From Acrocarpospora pleiomorpha (GTDB taxonomy: Bacteria; Actinomycetota; Actinomycetes; Streptosporangiales; Streptosporangiaceae), in contig NZ_BLAF01000031.1 in the NCBI RefSeq assembly GCF_009687885.1, positions 53,168-93,409 on the forward strand: a DNA stretch of 40,242 nt, read 5' to 3'. Shown here in pieces: positions 16,166-24,220 of this stretch. Position numbers and translations under genes: made by a program. The notes under the pieces were generated by a model that was given only the letters and a program-made list of their open reading frames with translations, ran no database searches and had not been told where the DNA came from. The stretch's first letter is position 1; every line of letters begins with the position of its first letter.

Positions 16166-16182
16166 TAGCTTGGTGATATCAC
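16162..16182. promoter_or_regulatory. GTGATA operator cluster upstream of the SPFH/RHH operon
   Basis: GTGATATCAC at 16173-16182 is a perfect 10-bp palindrome. An additional half-site GTGATA lies at 16162-16167, exactly 11 bp (one helical turn) from the first half-site of the palindrome. The cluster ends 21 bp before the SPFH ATG. Arrays of short half-sites on one face of the helix are typical targets of ribbon-helix-helix proteins, and one is encoded at the end of this operon. Confidence 0.6.
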
Positions 16183-16203
16183 TTCAATAGCAAGGAGGAG
16201 CCG

Positions 16204-17055
16204 ATGGAGCGACAGGCGTTCCGGGTCAACGGTTTCTGGGTGCTGCTGGCAATGGTCGTCGTGGCGGCGATCCTGGTGGCGGTCGTGCTACCCCGAGAAG
16301 ACGTGACCGCCATCATCATCGGAGTCGTCGGGCTGGTCTTAATCGTCCTTCTGGCGACCGGTTTCACCGTGATCAACCCGAACGAGGCGAAGGTCGTCCA
16401 GTTCTTCGGCCGTTACGTGGGCTCGGTGAAGGACCCGGGCTTCCAGTTCGTCATCCCCCTGACGGACAAGCGCCGGGTCACTCTCCGCGTCCGCAACTTC
16501 GAAACCGCGAAACTCAAGGTCAACGACGCCGACGGCAGCCCCGTGGAGATCGCCGCGGTGGTCGTCTTCCGGGTGGTCGAGACCGCCAAGGCGTCGTTCT
16601 CGGTGGACAACTACGAGGAGTATGTGGCGATCCAGTCGGAAGCCGCCGTCCGCCACCTGGCCACCACCCATCCGTACGACTCGCACATCGAGGAGCGCAC
16701 CAGCCTGCGCGACGGCGCCACCATCGCCGAAGAGCTGACCACGGAGCTGCGCGACCGCACGGAGCTGGCCGGGATCGAGATCATGGAGGCCAGGATCACC
16801 CACCTGGCCTACGCGCCGGAGATCGCCCAGGCGATGCTGGTCCGCCAGCAGGCCTCGCAGGTCGTCGCGGCCCGGCGGCAGATCGTGGAAGGCGCGGTCG
16901 GCATGGTCCAGCTGGCGCTGGACCGGCTGAGCGCGGAGCACGTGGTGGAGCTCGACGAGGAGCGCCGCGCGACGATGGTCTCCAACCTTCTGGTCGTGCT
17001 CTGCGGCGACCGCGCGGTCCAGCCGGTGGTGAACACCGGCAGCTTGTATGCCTGA
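16204..17055 (+). CDS. SPFH/Band-7 (stomatin-like) membrane protein
   Basis: A 283-residue protein. Two hydrophobic helices at about 11-29 and 38-56 form a hairpin, then comes a Band-7 domain: TVINPNEAKVVQFFGRYVGSVKDPGFQFVIPLTD and VEIAAVVVFRVVETAKASFSVDNYEEYV, with the coiled-coil-like segment LVRQQASQVVAARRQIVEGAV near residue 220. Family members build membrane microdomain scaffolds. GGAGGAG lies 5 bp before the ATG. The last codons overlap the start of a small ribbon-helix-helix gene, so the two are translationally coupled. Confidence 0.92.
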   Translation: MERQAFRVNGFWVLLAMVVVAAILVAVVLPREDVTAIIIGVVGLVLIVLLATGFTVINPNEAKVVQFFGRYVGSVKDPGFQFVIPLTDKRRVTLRVRNFETAKLKVNDADGSPVEIAAVVVFRVVETAKASFSVDNYEEYVAIQSEAAVRHLATTHPYDSHIEERTSLRDGATIAEELTTELRDRTELAGIEIMEARITHLAYAPEIAQAMLVRQQASQVVAARRQIVEGAVGMVQLALDRLSAEHVVELDEERRATMVSNLLVVLCGDRAVQPVVNTGSLYA

Positions 17056-17227
17056 CGCCCGGCGCGAGCCGAAGAAACTGCTGCTGCGGCTCGACCCCGC
17101 CGTCCACGAGGCCATCGCCAAGTGGGCGGCGGACGACCTGCGAAGCGTGAACTCGCAAATCGAGTTCGCTCTGCGGCTCGCGCTCAAACAGGTGGGGCGC
17201 GGCCTCCGCGAACCCCGCGAGGAGTGA
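17048..17227 (+). CDS. Ribbon-helix-helix (Arc/HicB-like) small protein
   Basis: A 59-residue protein whose ATG lies inside the SPFH gene (8-bp overlap). The sequence KKLLLRLDPAVHEAIAKWAA followed by SVNSQIEFALRLALKQ is the classic beta-strand, helix, turn, helix order of ribbon-helix-helix DNA-binding proteins; KLLLRL would be the DNA-contacting strand. It may repress its own operon through the GTGATA cluster. No toxin gene is adjacent; the coupled SPFH protein is the only partner. Confidence in the fold is high, in the target moderate. Confidence 0.85.
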   Translation: MPDARREPKKLLLRLDPAVHEAIAKWAADDLRSVNSQIEFALRLALKQVGRGLREPREE

Positions 17228-17284
17228 TGCATCGGCTTGGTTACAAGGCTTCACACCGCCGGGGGGCGGGGTCAGACTCTGGGC

Positions 17285-18619
17285 ATGTCGTGGGTCGGTC
17301 GTACCGCTGTGGAGATCGCTGAAGCCGTGCGGAACGGGAAGGCCACAGTGCCGGGGGTCGTGGCCGAACATCTCGCCGCCATCGAGGCGCGGGCGTCCGC
17401 GCTGGGAGCCTTCCGGAAGGTGCGGGGCGAGGAGGCCGTCCGGGAGGCGCAAGCCGTCCAGGTTCGAGGTGATCTCGCGGAGTTGCCGCTGGCCGGGGTG
17501 CCGGTCGCGGTCAAGGACAACATCGAGGTGGCGGGCGAGGCCACCCGCAACGGCTCCGCGGCCACGCCCGCCGAGCCCGCGACCGCGGACCATCCCGTGG
17601 TGGCCCGGCTGCGGCAGGCGGGCGCGGTGGTCGTCGCCCTCACCAACGTCCCCGAACTCAGCCTGGTCGCCTTCGCCGACAGCGTGTACGGCACAGCTCG
17701 CAACCCGTGGAACCTGGACAGAACGCCCGGTGGTTCGTCGGGCGGGAGCGCGGCGGCGGTGGCTGCCGGGCTCGTGCCTCTGGCGGTCGGCAACGACGGC
17801 CTCGGCTCGCTGCGCATTCCCGGCGCGTGCTGCGGCGTCGTCGCCATCAAGCCGGGTCTCGGCGTGGTTCCCGCGCCGACGCATGACTGGTTCGAGATGT
17901 GCGAGAACGGCCCGCTGACGACGACCGTCGCCGATGCCGCGCTCGCCCTCGGCGTCATGGCCGACGACGCCACGCTCGCTCCGCGGGCCATCGATCTGCG
18001 CATCGCGGTGGCGCCCAACCCGCTGCCCGTTGGCCTGTCCATCGACAACGAGTTCCAGCGCGCGGTCGAGGAGGCGGGACACGCCCTCCGCGAAGGCGGC
18101 CACACCGTGGTGCCCGGCCGCCGCCTGCCGCCCATCGTCGGCATGTCGTCAATCGTGACCTGGTACTCGTGCGCCGCCGAGGACTCTCAGGGCCTTCCCG
18201 CCGCCAAGCTGGAACGCCGGACCCGCACGCTGGCCGCCGCCGGTCGCACCCTCCGCACCCTCCACCTGGACGGCACCCGCACCCGGGACCGCTGGCGCGC
18301 CAACGGCGCCGACCTGTGGTTCGGCAACGCCGACGTCCTCCTCACCCCCACGCTCGCCCACATCCCCCCGAAAGCCCACCGCTGGGGGCGACGCGGCCTG
18401 ACCAAGAACACCCTCCTCAACGTCGGCTACGCCCCCGTCACCGCCGCCTGGAACCTGGCCGGCTGGCCCGCCATGACCGTCCCGTACGGCCGCCACTCCA
18501 CCGGCCTCCCCATCGGCATCCAGCTCATCGCACCCCCAGGCGCCGAACCCCAACTCCTGGGCCTGGCCACCCACCTGGAATCCACCCGCCCCTGGTCCCG
18601 CCACGCCCCCACGGCTTAA
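17285..18619 (+). CDS. Amidase-signature hydrolase
   Basis: A 444-residue amidase-signature enzyme. The Ser-cisSer-Lys triad can be placed at K77 (VAVKDNIEVAG), S151/S152 (TPGGSSGGSAAAVAAG) and S175 (DGLGSLRIPGACC). The family hydrolyses amides of very different substrates; the gene is not beside gatB or gatC, so it is not GatA. ATG at 17285 is chosen; the frame is open to 17237. Its stop overlaps the stop of the convergent GlcG-like gene by four bases, leaving no room for a terminator between them. Confidence 0.9.
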   Translation: MSWVGRTAVEIAEAVRNGKATVPGVVAEHLAAIEARASALGAFRKVRGEEAVREAQAVQVRGDLAELPLAGVPVAVKDNIEVAGEATRNGSAATPAEPATADHPVVARLRQAGAVVVALTNVPELSLVAFADSVYGTARNPWNLDRTPGGSSGGSAAAVAAGLVPLAVGNDGLGSLRIPGACCGVVAIKPGLGVVPAPTHDWFEMCENGPLTTTVADAALALGVMADDATLAPRAIDLRIAVAPNPLPVGLSIDNEFQRAVEEAGHALREGGHTVVPGRRLPPIVGMSSIVTWYSCAAEDSQGLPAAKLERRTRTLAAAGRTLRTLHLDGTRTRDRWRANGADLWFGNADVLLTPTLAHIPPKAHRWGRRGLTKNTLLNVGYAPVTAAWNLAGWPAMTVPYGRHSTGLPIGIQLIAPPGAEPQLLGLATHLESTRPWSRHAPTA

Positions 18620-19023
18620 GTGAGAGCGTCGGCTCCGGCGTGGGCGACGGTCTGGTCCTGGTCCACGGTGCCCGCGCTCACGCCGACGGCGCCGACGACG
18701 TCGCCGTGGGAGTCGGTCAGGGGAACGCCACCGCCGAAGATGATCAGGCCGCCGTTGCTCACCTCGATGCCGTAGAGGGGCGAGCCGGGGGCGGCGGCCT
18801 TGCCCAGCTCCTCGGTGGTCATCTTCAGCAGCGCGGCGGTGCGGGCCTTCTTGACGGCGATGTCGATGCTGCCCAGAATCGCCCCGTCCTGGCGCGCGAA
18901 CGCGATGAGATGCCCTCCGTCGTCGACGACGGCGACGTTCATCGGCTGCCCGATCTGGACTGCTTTCGCCAGGGCGGCGTCCAGGACCGTACGGGCATGG
19001 GCGAGGTTGAGTCGGGTGGCCAC
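18616..19023 (-). CDS. GlcG/HbpS/PduO C-terminal-type protein
   Basis: A 135-residue protein of the GlcG/HbpS/PduO-C family: LAHARTVLDAALAKA, MNVAVVDDGGHLIAFARQDGA, SIDIAVKKARTAALLK, GGLIIFGGGVPL and VVGAVGVSAGT. Members bind haem or corrinoid-like ligands, and copies are frequent at the end of diol or glycerol dehydratase operons. GTG at 19023 is chosen because GAAGGAG lies 8 bp upstream; an ATG at 19047 overlapping the previous stop is the alternative. It is the last gene of the dehydratase operon; a role in cofactor care is inferred. Confidence 0.87.
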   Translation of the reverse strand: MATRLNLAHARTVLDAALAKAVQIGQPMNVAVVDDGGHLIAFARQDGAILGSIDIAVKKARTAALLKMTTEELGKAAAPGSPLYGIEVSNGGLIIFGGGVPLTDSHGDVVGAVGVSAGTVDQDQTVAHAGADALT

Positions 19024-19043
19024 GATGGGTGCTCCTTCACTGA

Positions 19044-19415
19044 TCATTTCTTGAACGCGATTCCGACGACGAGACGGGCCGCGTTGTGCCCCATGCGGCG
19101 GGCGGTGGACGGCGGACCGGCCATCACGGGCACGTCCGGCGGCAGCTTGGCGTGGTGCACGCACGTGTTGCCCGCCGCGTCCACCCCCACACCGACGCCA
19201 AGATGGGAGGCCAGGGCCGCCGCGTACGCCAGCTCCCGCGCCGTCGCGTGGTCCTGGCCGCGCTCCACGGGCTCGGCACGGAACGGTACGCCCTCTTCTT
19301 CCAGGCCCGCGCCTATCTCGCGCAGGCAGAGCCGGTTCGCCGGATCCGGGCGGTAGCGCACCACCACCGTGGGCCGGTCCCGTTTATCCCGGTCGCGGAG
19401 GTCACCCGAGAGCAC
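19044..19415 (-). CDS. ddrB: Diol dehydratase reactivase, small subunit
   Basis: A 123-residue PduH/DdrB/GdrB-type protein: PTVVVRYRPDPANRLCLREI at the start and GVGVDAAGNTCVHHAKLPPDVPV in the centre. It pairs with the large reactivase subunit to exchange damaged cobalamin for fresh coenzyme B12 in the dehydratase by subunit swapping. GTG at 19415 overlaps the end of the large-subunit gene by 14 bp, indicating translational coupling and equal amounts of the two proteins. Confidence 0.88.
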   Translation of the reverse strand: MLSGDLRDRDKRDRPTVVVRYRPDPANRLCLREIGAGLEEEGVPFRAEPVERGQDHATARELAYAAALASHLGVGVGVDAAGNTCVHHAKLPPDVPVMAGPPSTARRMGHNAARLVVGIAFKK

Positions 19416-21258
19416 GGTCCACCAACTCCCCGCGGAGACCGGCGTTCGCCGCGTAATGGGCGACCAGGCCGGTGGCGACCGCGTTGCGCGGGCCCTCGGT
19501 GCCGCGGACGTTGCCGGTGCCGCTGACGATGCCGAACTCGGCGACGGCCTGCGCGATCATGTCGGGGATCTCGAAGTCCAGCGCGGACCCGCCGAGCACC
19601 ACCACGAAGCCGATCTCCCGGATGTTCCCCCGCGGCGCCACCTGCTCGAGGGCGCGAAGCGCGTTGACCACGAAGACCCGCTCCTTGGCGGCCCGGCGCA
19701 CCTGGCGGATCTTCTCCATGGTGTGCCGGGCGGGGATGGGGTGCATGCCGGTGTCGGTGAGGACGAGGACGCGGGCGAAGGCGTCGGGGGGCAGCGGCTC
19801 GTCGAAGAAGCGGGCCGTGCCGTCTTCCATCCGGATGTGGAAGAAGCTTTCCGCCTTCGCCAGCGGGAACTTCTTGATCTCCTCGGCGAGCCCGGGGTTC
19901 TCCAGCCCGAGCTCGGAGTCGATCAGGCTGGTGACCAGGTCGCCCGCGCCGGCCAGATGCACCGACTCGACCCGGGCCTCGTCGGCGGCCACCGCCGCGT
20001 CGGTGGAGCCGCCGCCGAGATCCAGGATCGCGACCGGCAGGCCCGCGCCCGGGGTGGTCAGCGCGCCGAGCACCGCCATGTCGGCCTCGACGCCGCCGAT
20101 CAGCACCGGCACCCCGAGCGCCACTCGCAACCGCGCGGCGAGCCGTTCCATCGGCCCCCGGCTGGTGCGCACCATCGCGGCCAGCGCGACCGCGTTCTCC
20201 AGCGCGAACTCGCCGGCGAGGCCCCCGGTGACCCGCTGCGGCACGAAGGTGTCGACGGCGAGCACGTCCTTGATCCGCACCTCGCCGACCGGCGTCGCGG
20301 TCAGCTCGGACATGGTGCCGCGAACCCGGGCGAGCATCCCGCCGACGTGGGTGCCGGGCTCGCCGGCCGCGTCAGCCAGGGGGCGCACCCCGCGCAGCGT
20401 CGCCATGATCTCCTCGGCCCCGGCGTCCACCTCGACCACGCGCCTGGCCGTCTCGCCGACCAGGGTCAGGCCGCCGGCGGGGATCCTGCGGTCGGTGATG
20501 TCCCCGGTGGGGGTGCGGACGACGACGGCCGAGCGGTTGCCGACCAGCGCGCGGGCCACCGCCGCGATCATGCGGGTCTGCTCCGGGTCGAGCTGGAACA
20601 CGGTGGCGATTCCGTAGGAGTTGGACAGGGTGCGGATGGTACGGCCGGGCTCGGCTACCTCCACGGCGGCCGGCATGCCCAGCGGCACCTTGTCGACGAG
20701 CGTGACCTCGTCGACGACCGGGATCGCCCGGCACAGCCGGTTGGCGATCAGGTTGGCGTCGTCGCCGTGCACGATCGCGCCGGTGACCGGGACCCCGCGG
20801 GCGGTGGCGGCGTTGATTCCCTCGGCGGCCCGCTCGTAGTCGACGCCCGCCCCGACCACGCAGATCACCGGGCTTCCTGGAGCGCATCCGGGCAGGTCGG
20901 CGAGGCCCACGGTGGTCCCGACACCGAGCCCGGCCCCGCCCGGCGTGTCCGGGTTGTGGCCGATCATCGTGGACTCCGTGATGATCGTCTCGGTGATGGT
21001 CTCCATCGCCAGCCCGCTGATCACCGGGGTCGCCTCGTTGATCAGGATCGCGTGCAGGCCGGCCGGGTCGCGCCCGGCGGCCGCCAGGGCGTCGCGCACC
21101 GCCTCGACCACGCCCGCGACGTTCTCGGTGGTCCCCTTCACGCCTGACGTCCTGGCCAGCGCCCCGGCCAGATAGCCGATCCGGCCGTCCTCGTCGATCT
21201 CGGCGGCGCAGGCCTCGGTGGTCGAGTTGCCGATGTCGACCCCCACCACCAGGGTCAC
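19402..21258 (-). CDS. ddrA: Diol dehydratase reactivase, large ATPase subunit
   Basis: A 618-residue actin/Hsp70-like ATPase of the PduG/DdrA/GdrA family. Signature parts are VVGVDIGNSTTEAC (phosphate 1), LINEATPVISGLAMETITETIITEST, DLGGGSTDAA (phosphate 2) and VVVLGGSALDFEIPDMI (adenosine). It uses ATP hydrolysis to release inactivated cobalamin from the dehydratase. Its GTG overlaps the medium-subunit stop as GTGA. Length matches the enteric proteins. Confidence 0.95.
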   Translation of the reverse strand: MTLVVGVDIGNSTTEACAAEIDEDGRIGYLAGALARTSGVKGTTENVAGVVEAVRDALAAAGRDPAGLHAILINEATPVISGLAMETITETIITESTMIGHNPDTPGGAGLGVGTTVGLADLPGCAPGSPVICVVGAGVDYERAAEGINAATARGVPVTGAIVHGDDANLIANRLCRAIPVVDEVTLVDKVPLGMPAAVEVAEPGRTIRTLSNSYGIATVFQLDPEQTRMIAAVARALVGNRSAVVVRTPTGDITDRRIPAGGLTLVGETARRVVEVDAGAEEIMATLRGVRPLADAAGEPGTHVGGMLARVRGTMSELTATPVGEVRIKDVLAVDTFVPQRVTGGLAGEFALENAVALAAMVRTSRGPMERLAARLRVALGVPVLIGGVEADMAVLGALTTPGAGLPVAILDLGGGSTDAAVAADEARVESVHLAGAGDLVTSLIDSELGLENPGLAEEIKKFPLAKAESFFHIRMEDGTARFFDEPLPPDAFARVLVLTDTGMHPIPARHTMEKIRQVRRAAKERVFVVNALRALEQVAPRGNIREIGFVVVLGGSALDFEIPDMIAQAVAEFGIVSGTGNVRGTEGPRNAVATGLVAHYAANAGLRGELVDRALG

Positions 21259-21848
21259 CGGATCAGGACCTCGAGGTCGACCGGCGCGGCGCCGGCGCGT
21301 ACGAGCTCGGTCTCCTTGATGTGCAGCAGCGCCGCCTTGGCCTGCCAGCGAGGGCGCGCCATGTAGTCGTTGCGCGACGGCACCGGCTGCGGCGACTCAC
21401 CCTTGGCGTAGCGCGCGGCGTTGCGGCCGACCTTGCGGAAGGTTTCCAGGTCCATCAGCGGCGCCTGCGGGAACAGCTCCAGGTTGGAGAGCCGGACCAG
21501 GTCCTTCTGGTGGATCATGGTGGTGCCGCGGGACAGGACGCCGACCGCGATGCCCGAGCCGGACAGCTTCGCCGCGGTGTGCGCGATGACCGCGAGGTCG
21601 GAGCTGCCGCGCACGCGGATGACGCGGGCGTGCACCCCCTCCTCCTCCACACCGGCCAGCAGCTCGCGCAGCACCTCGGCGTGCGGGATGTCGACGATCG
21701 TCCGCGAGAAGAGATCGCCGAAGGCGGGCGAGACGCCGATGACCACCTCGTCGGTGCGGCGGCCCGGCTGGGCCGGGCCCTTCTCCTGTAGCGTCAGGAC
21801 GCGGTCACGCGTCGTCGTGGTGTCAGCCATCGTGTCAGCCATGGTCAT
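21255..21848 (-). CDS. pduD: Diol/glycerol dehydratase, medium subunit
   Basis: A 197-residue PduD/DhaC-type beta subunit: DEVVIGVSPAFGDLFSRTIVDIPHAEVLRELLAGVEEEG, RVRGSSDLAVIAHTAAKLSGSGIAVGVLSRGTT, HQKDLVRLSNLELFPQAPL and a C-terminal region ending VDLEVLIR. It binds the lower face of coenzyme B12 and helps to close the active site. ATG at 21848 is preceded by GAGGAG at 5 bp. The short N-terminal stretch MTMADTMADTTTT lacks the encapsulation helix that enteric PduD uses to enter microcompartments, which fits the absence of shell genes. Confidence 0.94.
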   Translation of the reverse strand: MTMADTMADTTTTRDRVLTLQEKGPAQPGRRTDEVVIGVSPAFGDLFSRTIVDIPHAEVLRELLAGVEEEGVHARVIRVRGSSDLAVIAHTAAKLSGSGIAVGVLSRGTTMIHQKDLVRLSNLELFPQAPLMDLETFRKVGRNAARYAKGESPQPVPSRNDYMARPRWQAKAALLHIKETELVRAGAAPVDLEVLIR

Positions 21849-21868
21849 TGCTCTCCTCGAAACGGGGC

Positions 21869-23590
21869 TCAGCCGACTTCCTGCTCCGGGTTCTGGGCGC
21901 TGACGACGTGCCGCAGTCGCTTCATCTCCTCCCACCGCTCGCCGCTCGGCCGGTATCCGCTGCCCGGGCCCGCGTAGTCGTTGGCGTCGTTGATGGCCGA
22001 CAGAGTCGTCAGCTCGGGGGTCAGGATCGCCGACGTGTGCAGCAGGTCGCCGGAGATCCGCTGCTTGAGCACGCCCAGCAGCGCCTCGGCGATGTCCGGG
22101 AAGCCGCCGGCCTCCAGCCCCTTGACGATGTCGAGGCCGGTGACGCCGCGGTCCATGACCGACTGCGCCGCCTTGAGGTCTTCGAGCACGTCCCGGAGGG
22201 GCAGATCGTTGCTGCCGTGCGCGTACGTGACCGCCTCGATCTCCTTCTCGGTGATCGGCGGCAGGCCGAGGTAGGCGAACACGCCCTGCAGCGCCCGCGC
22301 GGCCCGTTCGCGGACGGCGAGGAGCTCGGCCTCGGGGACGTGCCGGAGCGCGCCGTCCACCTGGAGGTCCCGCTGGATGACATTCCAGTCGTCGTAGTCG
22401 TCGGTGTCGAGGTTGGAGCCGGCGAACATGTTGTCGTAATTGGGCACGGCGGAGTAGCCGGAGCAGACGAAGTCGGTGCCGGACAGCAACTGCGGGAGCA
22501 GCCGGGCGGTGCGGCGCATGTCGGAGTGGGAGAACGACTGGTCGTTGCCGGAAGCGCACTCCAGGTCGACGGTGCTGGCGATGAGGTTCTCCGCCAGCAC
22601 CGCGCGGATGCCCGCGGGCACCGCGCCGGGCACGCCGATGCAGCTGATCGAACCGTTCTGCAGGCCCTGTACGCCGGCGCCCTTGGTGACCAGAATGCAG
22701 CGGATCTCCAGGTACAGCATGGACTTGCCCTCGGCGTAGCCCATCTGCACCTCGGACCCGGTGCCCGAGGTGAACCGCATCTTGATGCCGCGGGAGGCGT
22801 ACGCGGAGGCGAGGAACGTCTTGGACCACGGGGTGTCGTCGCCGTCGCAGAAGACCGGCTCGGTGCCGTAGACGGAGATGGTCTCGGCGTACGCGGTGAT
22901 CCCGCGCATGCCCAGCTCCAGTTCGGTGGCCTCCTCCAGCGCGCACTGGGTGAGCGCGCCCGGCTTCCCGGTCTGCGCGCCGACCTGCAGCGCGATGGCC
23001 ACGAGGGGGGCGTACCGCACGACGCCGAGGGTGGTCTCCAGTTCGCGGAACCCACGCAGGGCGGCCTCGGCGGCGTCCGCGGCCACCTGGATCGGGTTGT
23101 CCCGCGCGCTGGTGGAGTGGGCCTGGTTGGCGGGGGTGCGCCGGGCCCGCATCTTCTGCAGGGCCATCATCATCTCGACCACGTTCATGGTCTTGACGAC
23201 TTCGAGCAGCTTGGCCGGGGTCAGCCCGCACGACACCGCCAGGACCTCGCCGCGCGACGTCCTCGGGTCCACCAGCAGGTGCGCGATCTCGACCGGTGAG
23301 AGGGCCATCGCCCGCTCGGTGGCCTCGACGTCGATCGCGTGGTCGGCGATGAACTGGTCGAGGAAGTCGAAGTCGGCCCGTAGCTTGCCGTCCATCTCCA
23401 CGATGACGCCGTCCTCCACGCGCACGCTCGGCCGCGGGTCGTACGGGCTGTCCATCGCCACCATGCCGACCTCGGGCCACTCCTCGACGAAGCCGTCGAG
23501 GTTGACCGGCCGGTTCTCCAGGACGCGGGTGCGCTCCGACTGCCGGGGGGCCGGCGGTATGGGGACGCCAGCCGCGCTCATCGTGCTCAT
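21869..23590 (-). CDS. pduC: Diol/glycerol dehydratase, large catalytic subunit
   Basis: A 573-residue coenzyme-B12-dependent dehydratase alpha subunit (TIM barrel), converting 1,2-propanediol to propionaldehyde or glycerol to 3-hydroxypropionaldehyde. All residues that bind the diol and the catalytic ion in the Klebsiella enzyme (Q141, H143, E170, E221, Q296, D335, S362) align with a constant +15 shift: Q156, H158, E185, E236, Q311, D350 and S377. It contains MRARRTPANQAH, TEPVFCDGDDTPWSK and VQGLQNGSISCIG. Sequence alone does not separate diol from glycerol preference. ATGA overlap with the preceding small-subunit gene. Confidence 0.97.
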   Translation of the reverse strand: MSTMSAAGVPIPPAPRQSERTRVLENRPVNLDGFVEEWPEVGMVAMDSPYDPRPSVRVEDGVIVEMDGKLRADFDFLDQFIADHAIDVEATERAMALSPVEIAHLLVDPRTSRGEVLAVSCGLTPAKLLEVVKTMNVVEMMMALQKMRARRTPANQAHSTSARDNPIQVAADAAEAALRGFRELETTLGVVRYAPLVAIALQVGAQTGKPGALTQCALEEATELELGMRGITAYAETISVYGTEPVFCDGDDTPWSKTFLASAYASRGIKMRFTSGTGSEVQMGYAEGKSMLYLEIRCILVTKGAGVQGLQNGSISCIGVPGAVPAGIRAVLAENLIASTVDLECASGNDQSFSHSDMRRTARLLPQLLSGTDFVCSGYSAVPNYDNMFAGSNLDTDDYDDWNVIQRDLQVDGALRHVPEAELLAVRERAARALQGVFAYLGLPPITEKEIEAVTYAHGSNDLPLRDVLEDLKAAQSVMDRGVTGLDIVKGLEAGGFPDIAEALLGVLKQRISGDLLHTSAILTPELTTLSAINDANDYAGPGSGYRPSGERWEEMKRLRHVVSAQNPEQEVG

Positions 23591-24021
23591 TCGGTCTCAC
23601 CTTTCGCGAGGACGCCGCGGCGCTCGTACACATCCGCGGCCTCGCGCACATGGCGGGCGCACAGCGTGGCGGCGTAGACGCGCTCCAGTTCGTCGGCGAT
23701 GTCGATCAGCTGCTGCTTGGTGGAGGCGCGCGGCCGCAGCGCGTTGTAGATGGACAGGACCTTCTCGTCCGGCAGCGCGGTCAGTTCGGCGGCCCTGCGG
23801 AAGTTCTGCCCCAGCTGCGGCCTGCCAACGGAGTCCGCGATCCGCGCCTGGAGCCGCAGCGTTTCCGGCGTGATGCGGAGGTCCTCGGCGGTGATCTCGC
23901 CGGCCAGCACGGCCGCCATGGTGATGTCGTCGAGACGTTTGCCCGTCGGAGTCCTGAGCAGCTCCGGCCGGTTGGACGCCAGCGGATAGTCGCGCCGCGG
24001 ATCGAGTTCAACGGAAGACAC
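23587..24021 (-). CDS. pduE: Diol/glycerol dehydratase, small subunit
   Basis: A 144-residue PduE/DhaE-type gamma subunit: DYPLASNRPELLRTPTGKRLDDITMAAVLAGEI, EDLRITPETLRLQARIADSVGRPQLGQNFRRAAEL and LRPRASTKQQLIDIADEL. GTG at 24021 is chosen because the family begins near this point and AAGGACAGG lies about 8 bp upstream; the frame is open to 24174. It is the first gene of the operon, ahead of the large subunit, whereas enteric operons place it last. A TGCAAC-N5-TGCAAC box lies 62 bp upstream. Confidence 0.93.
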   Translation of the reverse strand: MSSVELDPRRDYPLASNRPELLRTPTGKRLDDITMAAVLAGEITAEDLRITPETLRLQARIADSVGRPQLGQNFRRAAELTALPDEKVLSIYNALRPRASTKQQLIDIADELERVYAATLCARHVREAADVYERRGVLAKGETE

Positions 24022-24065
24022 CAGCTCACACCTGTCCTTCAGCCGCACGGCCAGCAATGGGAGGA

Positions 24066-24099
24066 AACGTAAGAAAGGTTTCGTTGCAGTTGCGTTGCA
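24066..24099 (-). promoter_or_regulatory. Dehydratase operon promoter: TGCAAC direct repeats plus -10 TACGTT
   Basis: Read on the minus strand, TGCAAC (24099-24094), five bases, TGCAAC (24088-24083), eleven bases, then TACGTT (24071-24066) as a -10 box. The two repeats have an 11-bp period. The same arrangement and spacing recurs upstream of the aldehyde dehydrogenase. There is no good -35 hexamer, as expected when an activator recruits polymerase. Such geometry is the known SARP binding mode. Confidence 0.75.
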
Positions 24100-24107
24100 C
24101 GCTACCC

Positions 24108-24141
24108 GGAAACGCTGATGCAACCTTGAGCCGCTCACAGT
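24108..24141 (+). promoter_or_regulatory. Weaker box of the same type upstream of the aquaglyceroporin gene
   Basis: On the plus strand GGAAAC (4 of 6 match), five bases, TGCAAC (24119-24124), eleven bases, CACAGT. The sequence TGCAACCTTSAG is shared with the aldehyde dehydrogenase promoter. It lies 97 bp before the GTG at 24221. A degenerate member of the regulon is inferred. Confidence 0.45.
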
Positions 24142-24220
24142 GACGCAGCACACATCCCCGTGGATCATCCCCAATGTCGGCGTATCTCCCTGAACGCCGC
24201 GAAAACGCTAGGAGGATCTT

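Noticed and set aside
17048..17227. Complete toxin-antitoxin pair
   Set aside because: The RHH protein could be an antitoxin, but neither neighbour (SPFH protein, amidase) resembles a known toxin.
17285..18619. GatA subunit of the amidotransferase
   Set aside because: Amidase triad is present but gatB/gatC are absent and the length and C-terminal half differ from GatA.
24022..24220. B12 riboswitch upstream of the dehydratase operon
   Set aside because: A coenzyme-B12 enzyme made this plausible, but no B12-box-like core and no long structured leader were found; the promoter boxes sit within about 80 bp of the start codon.
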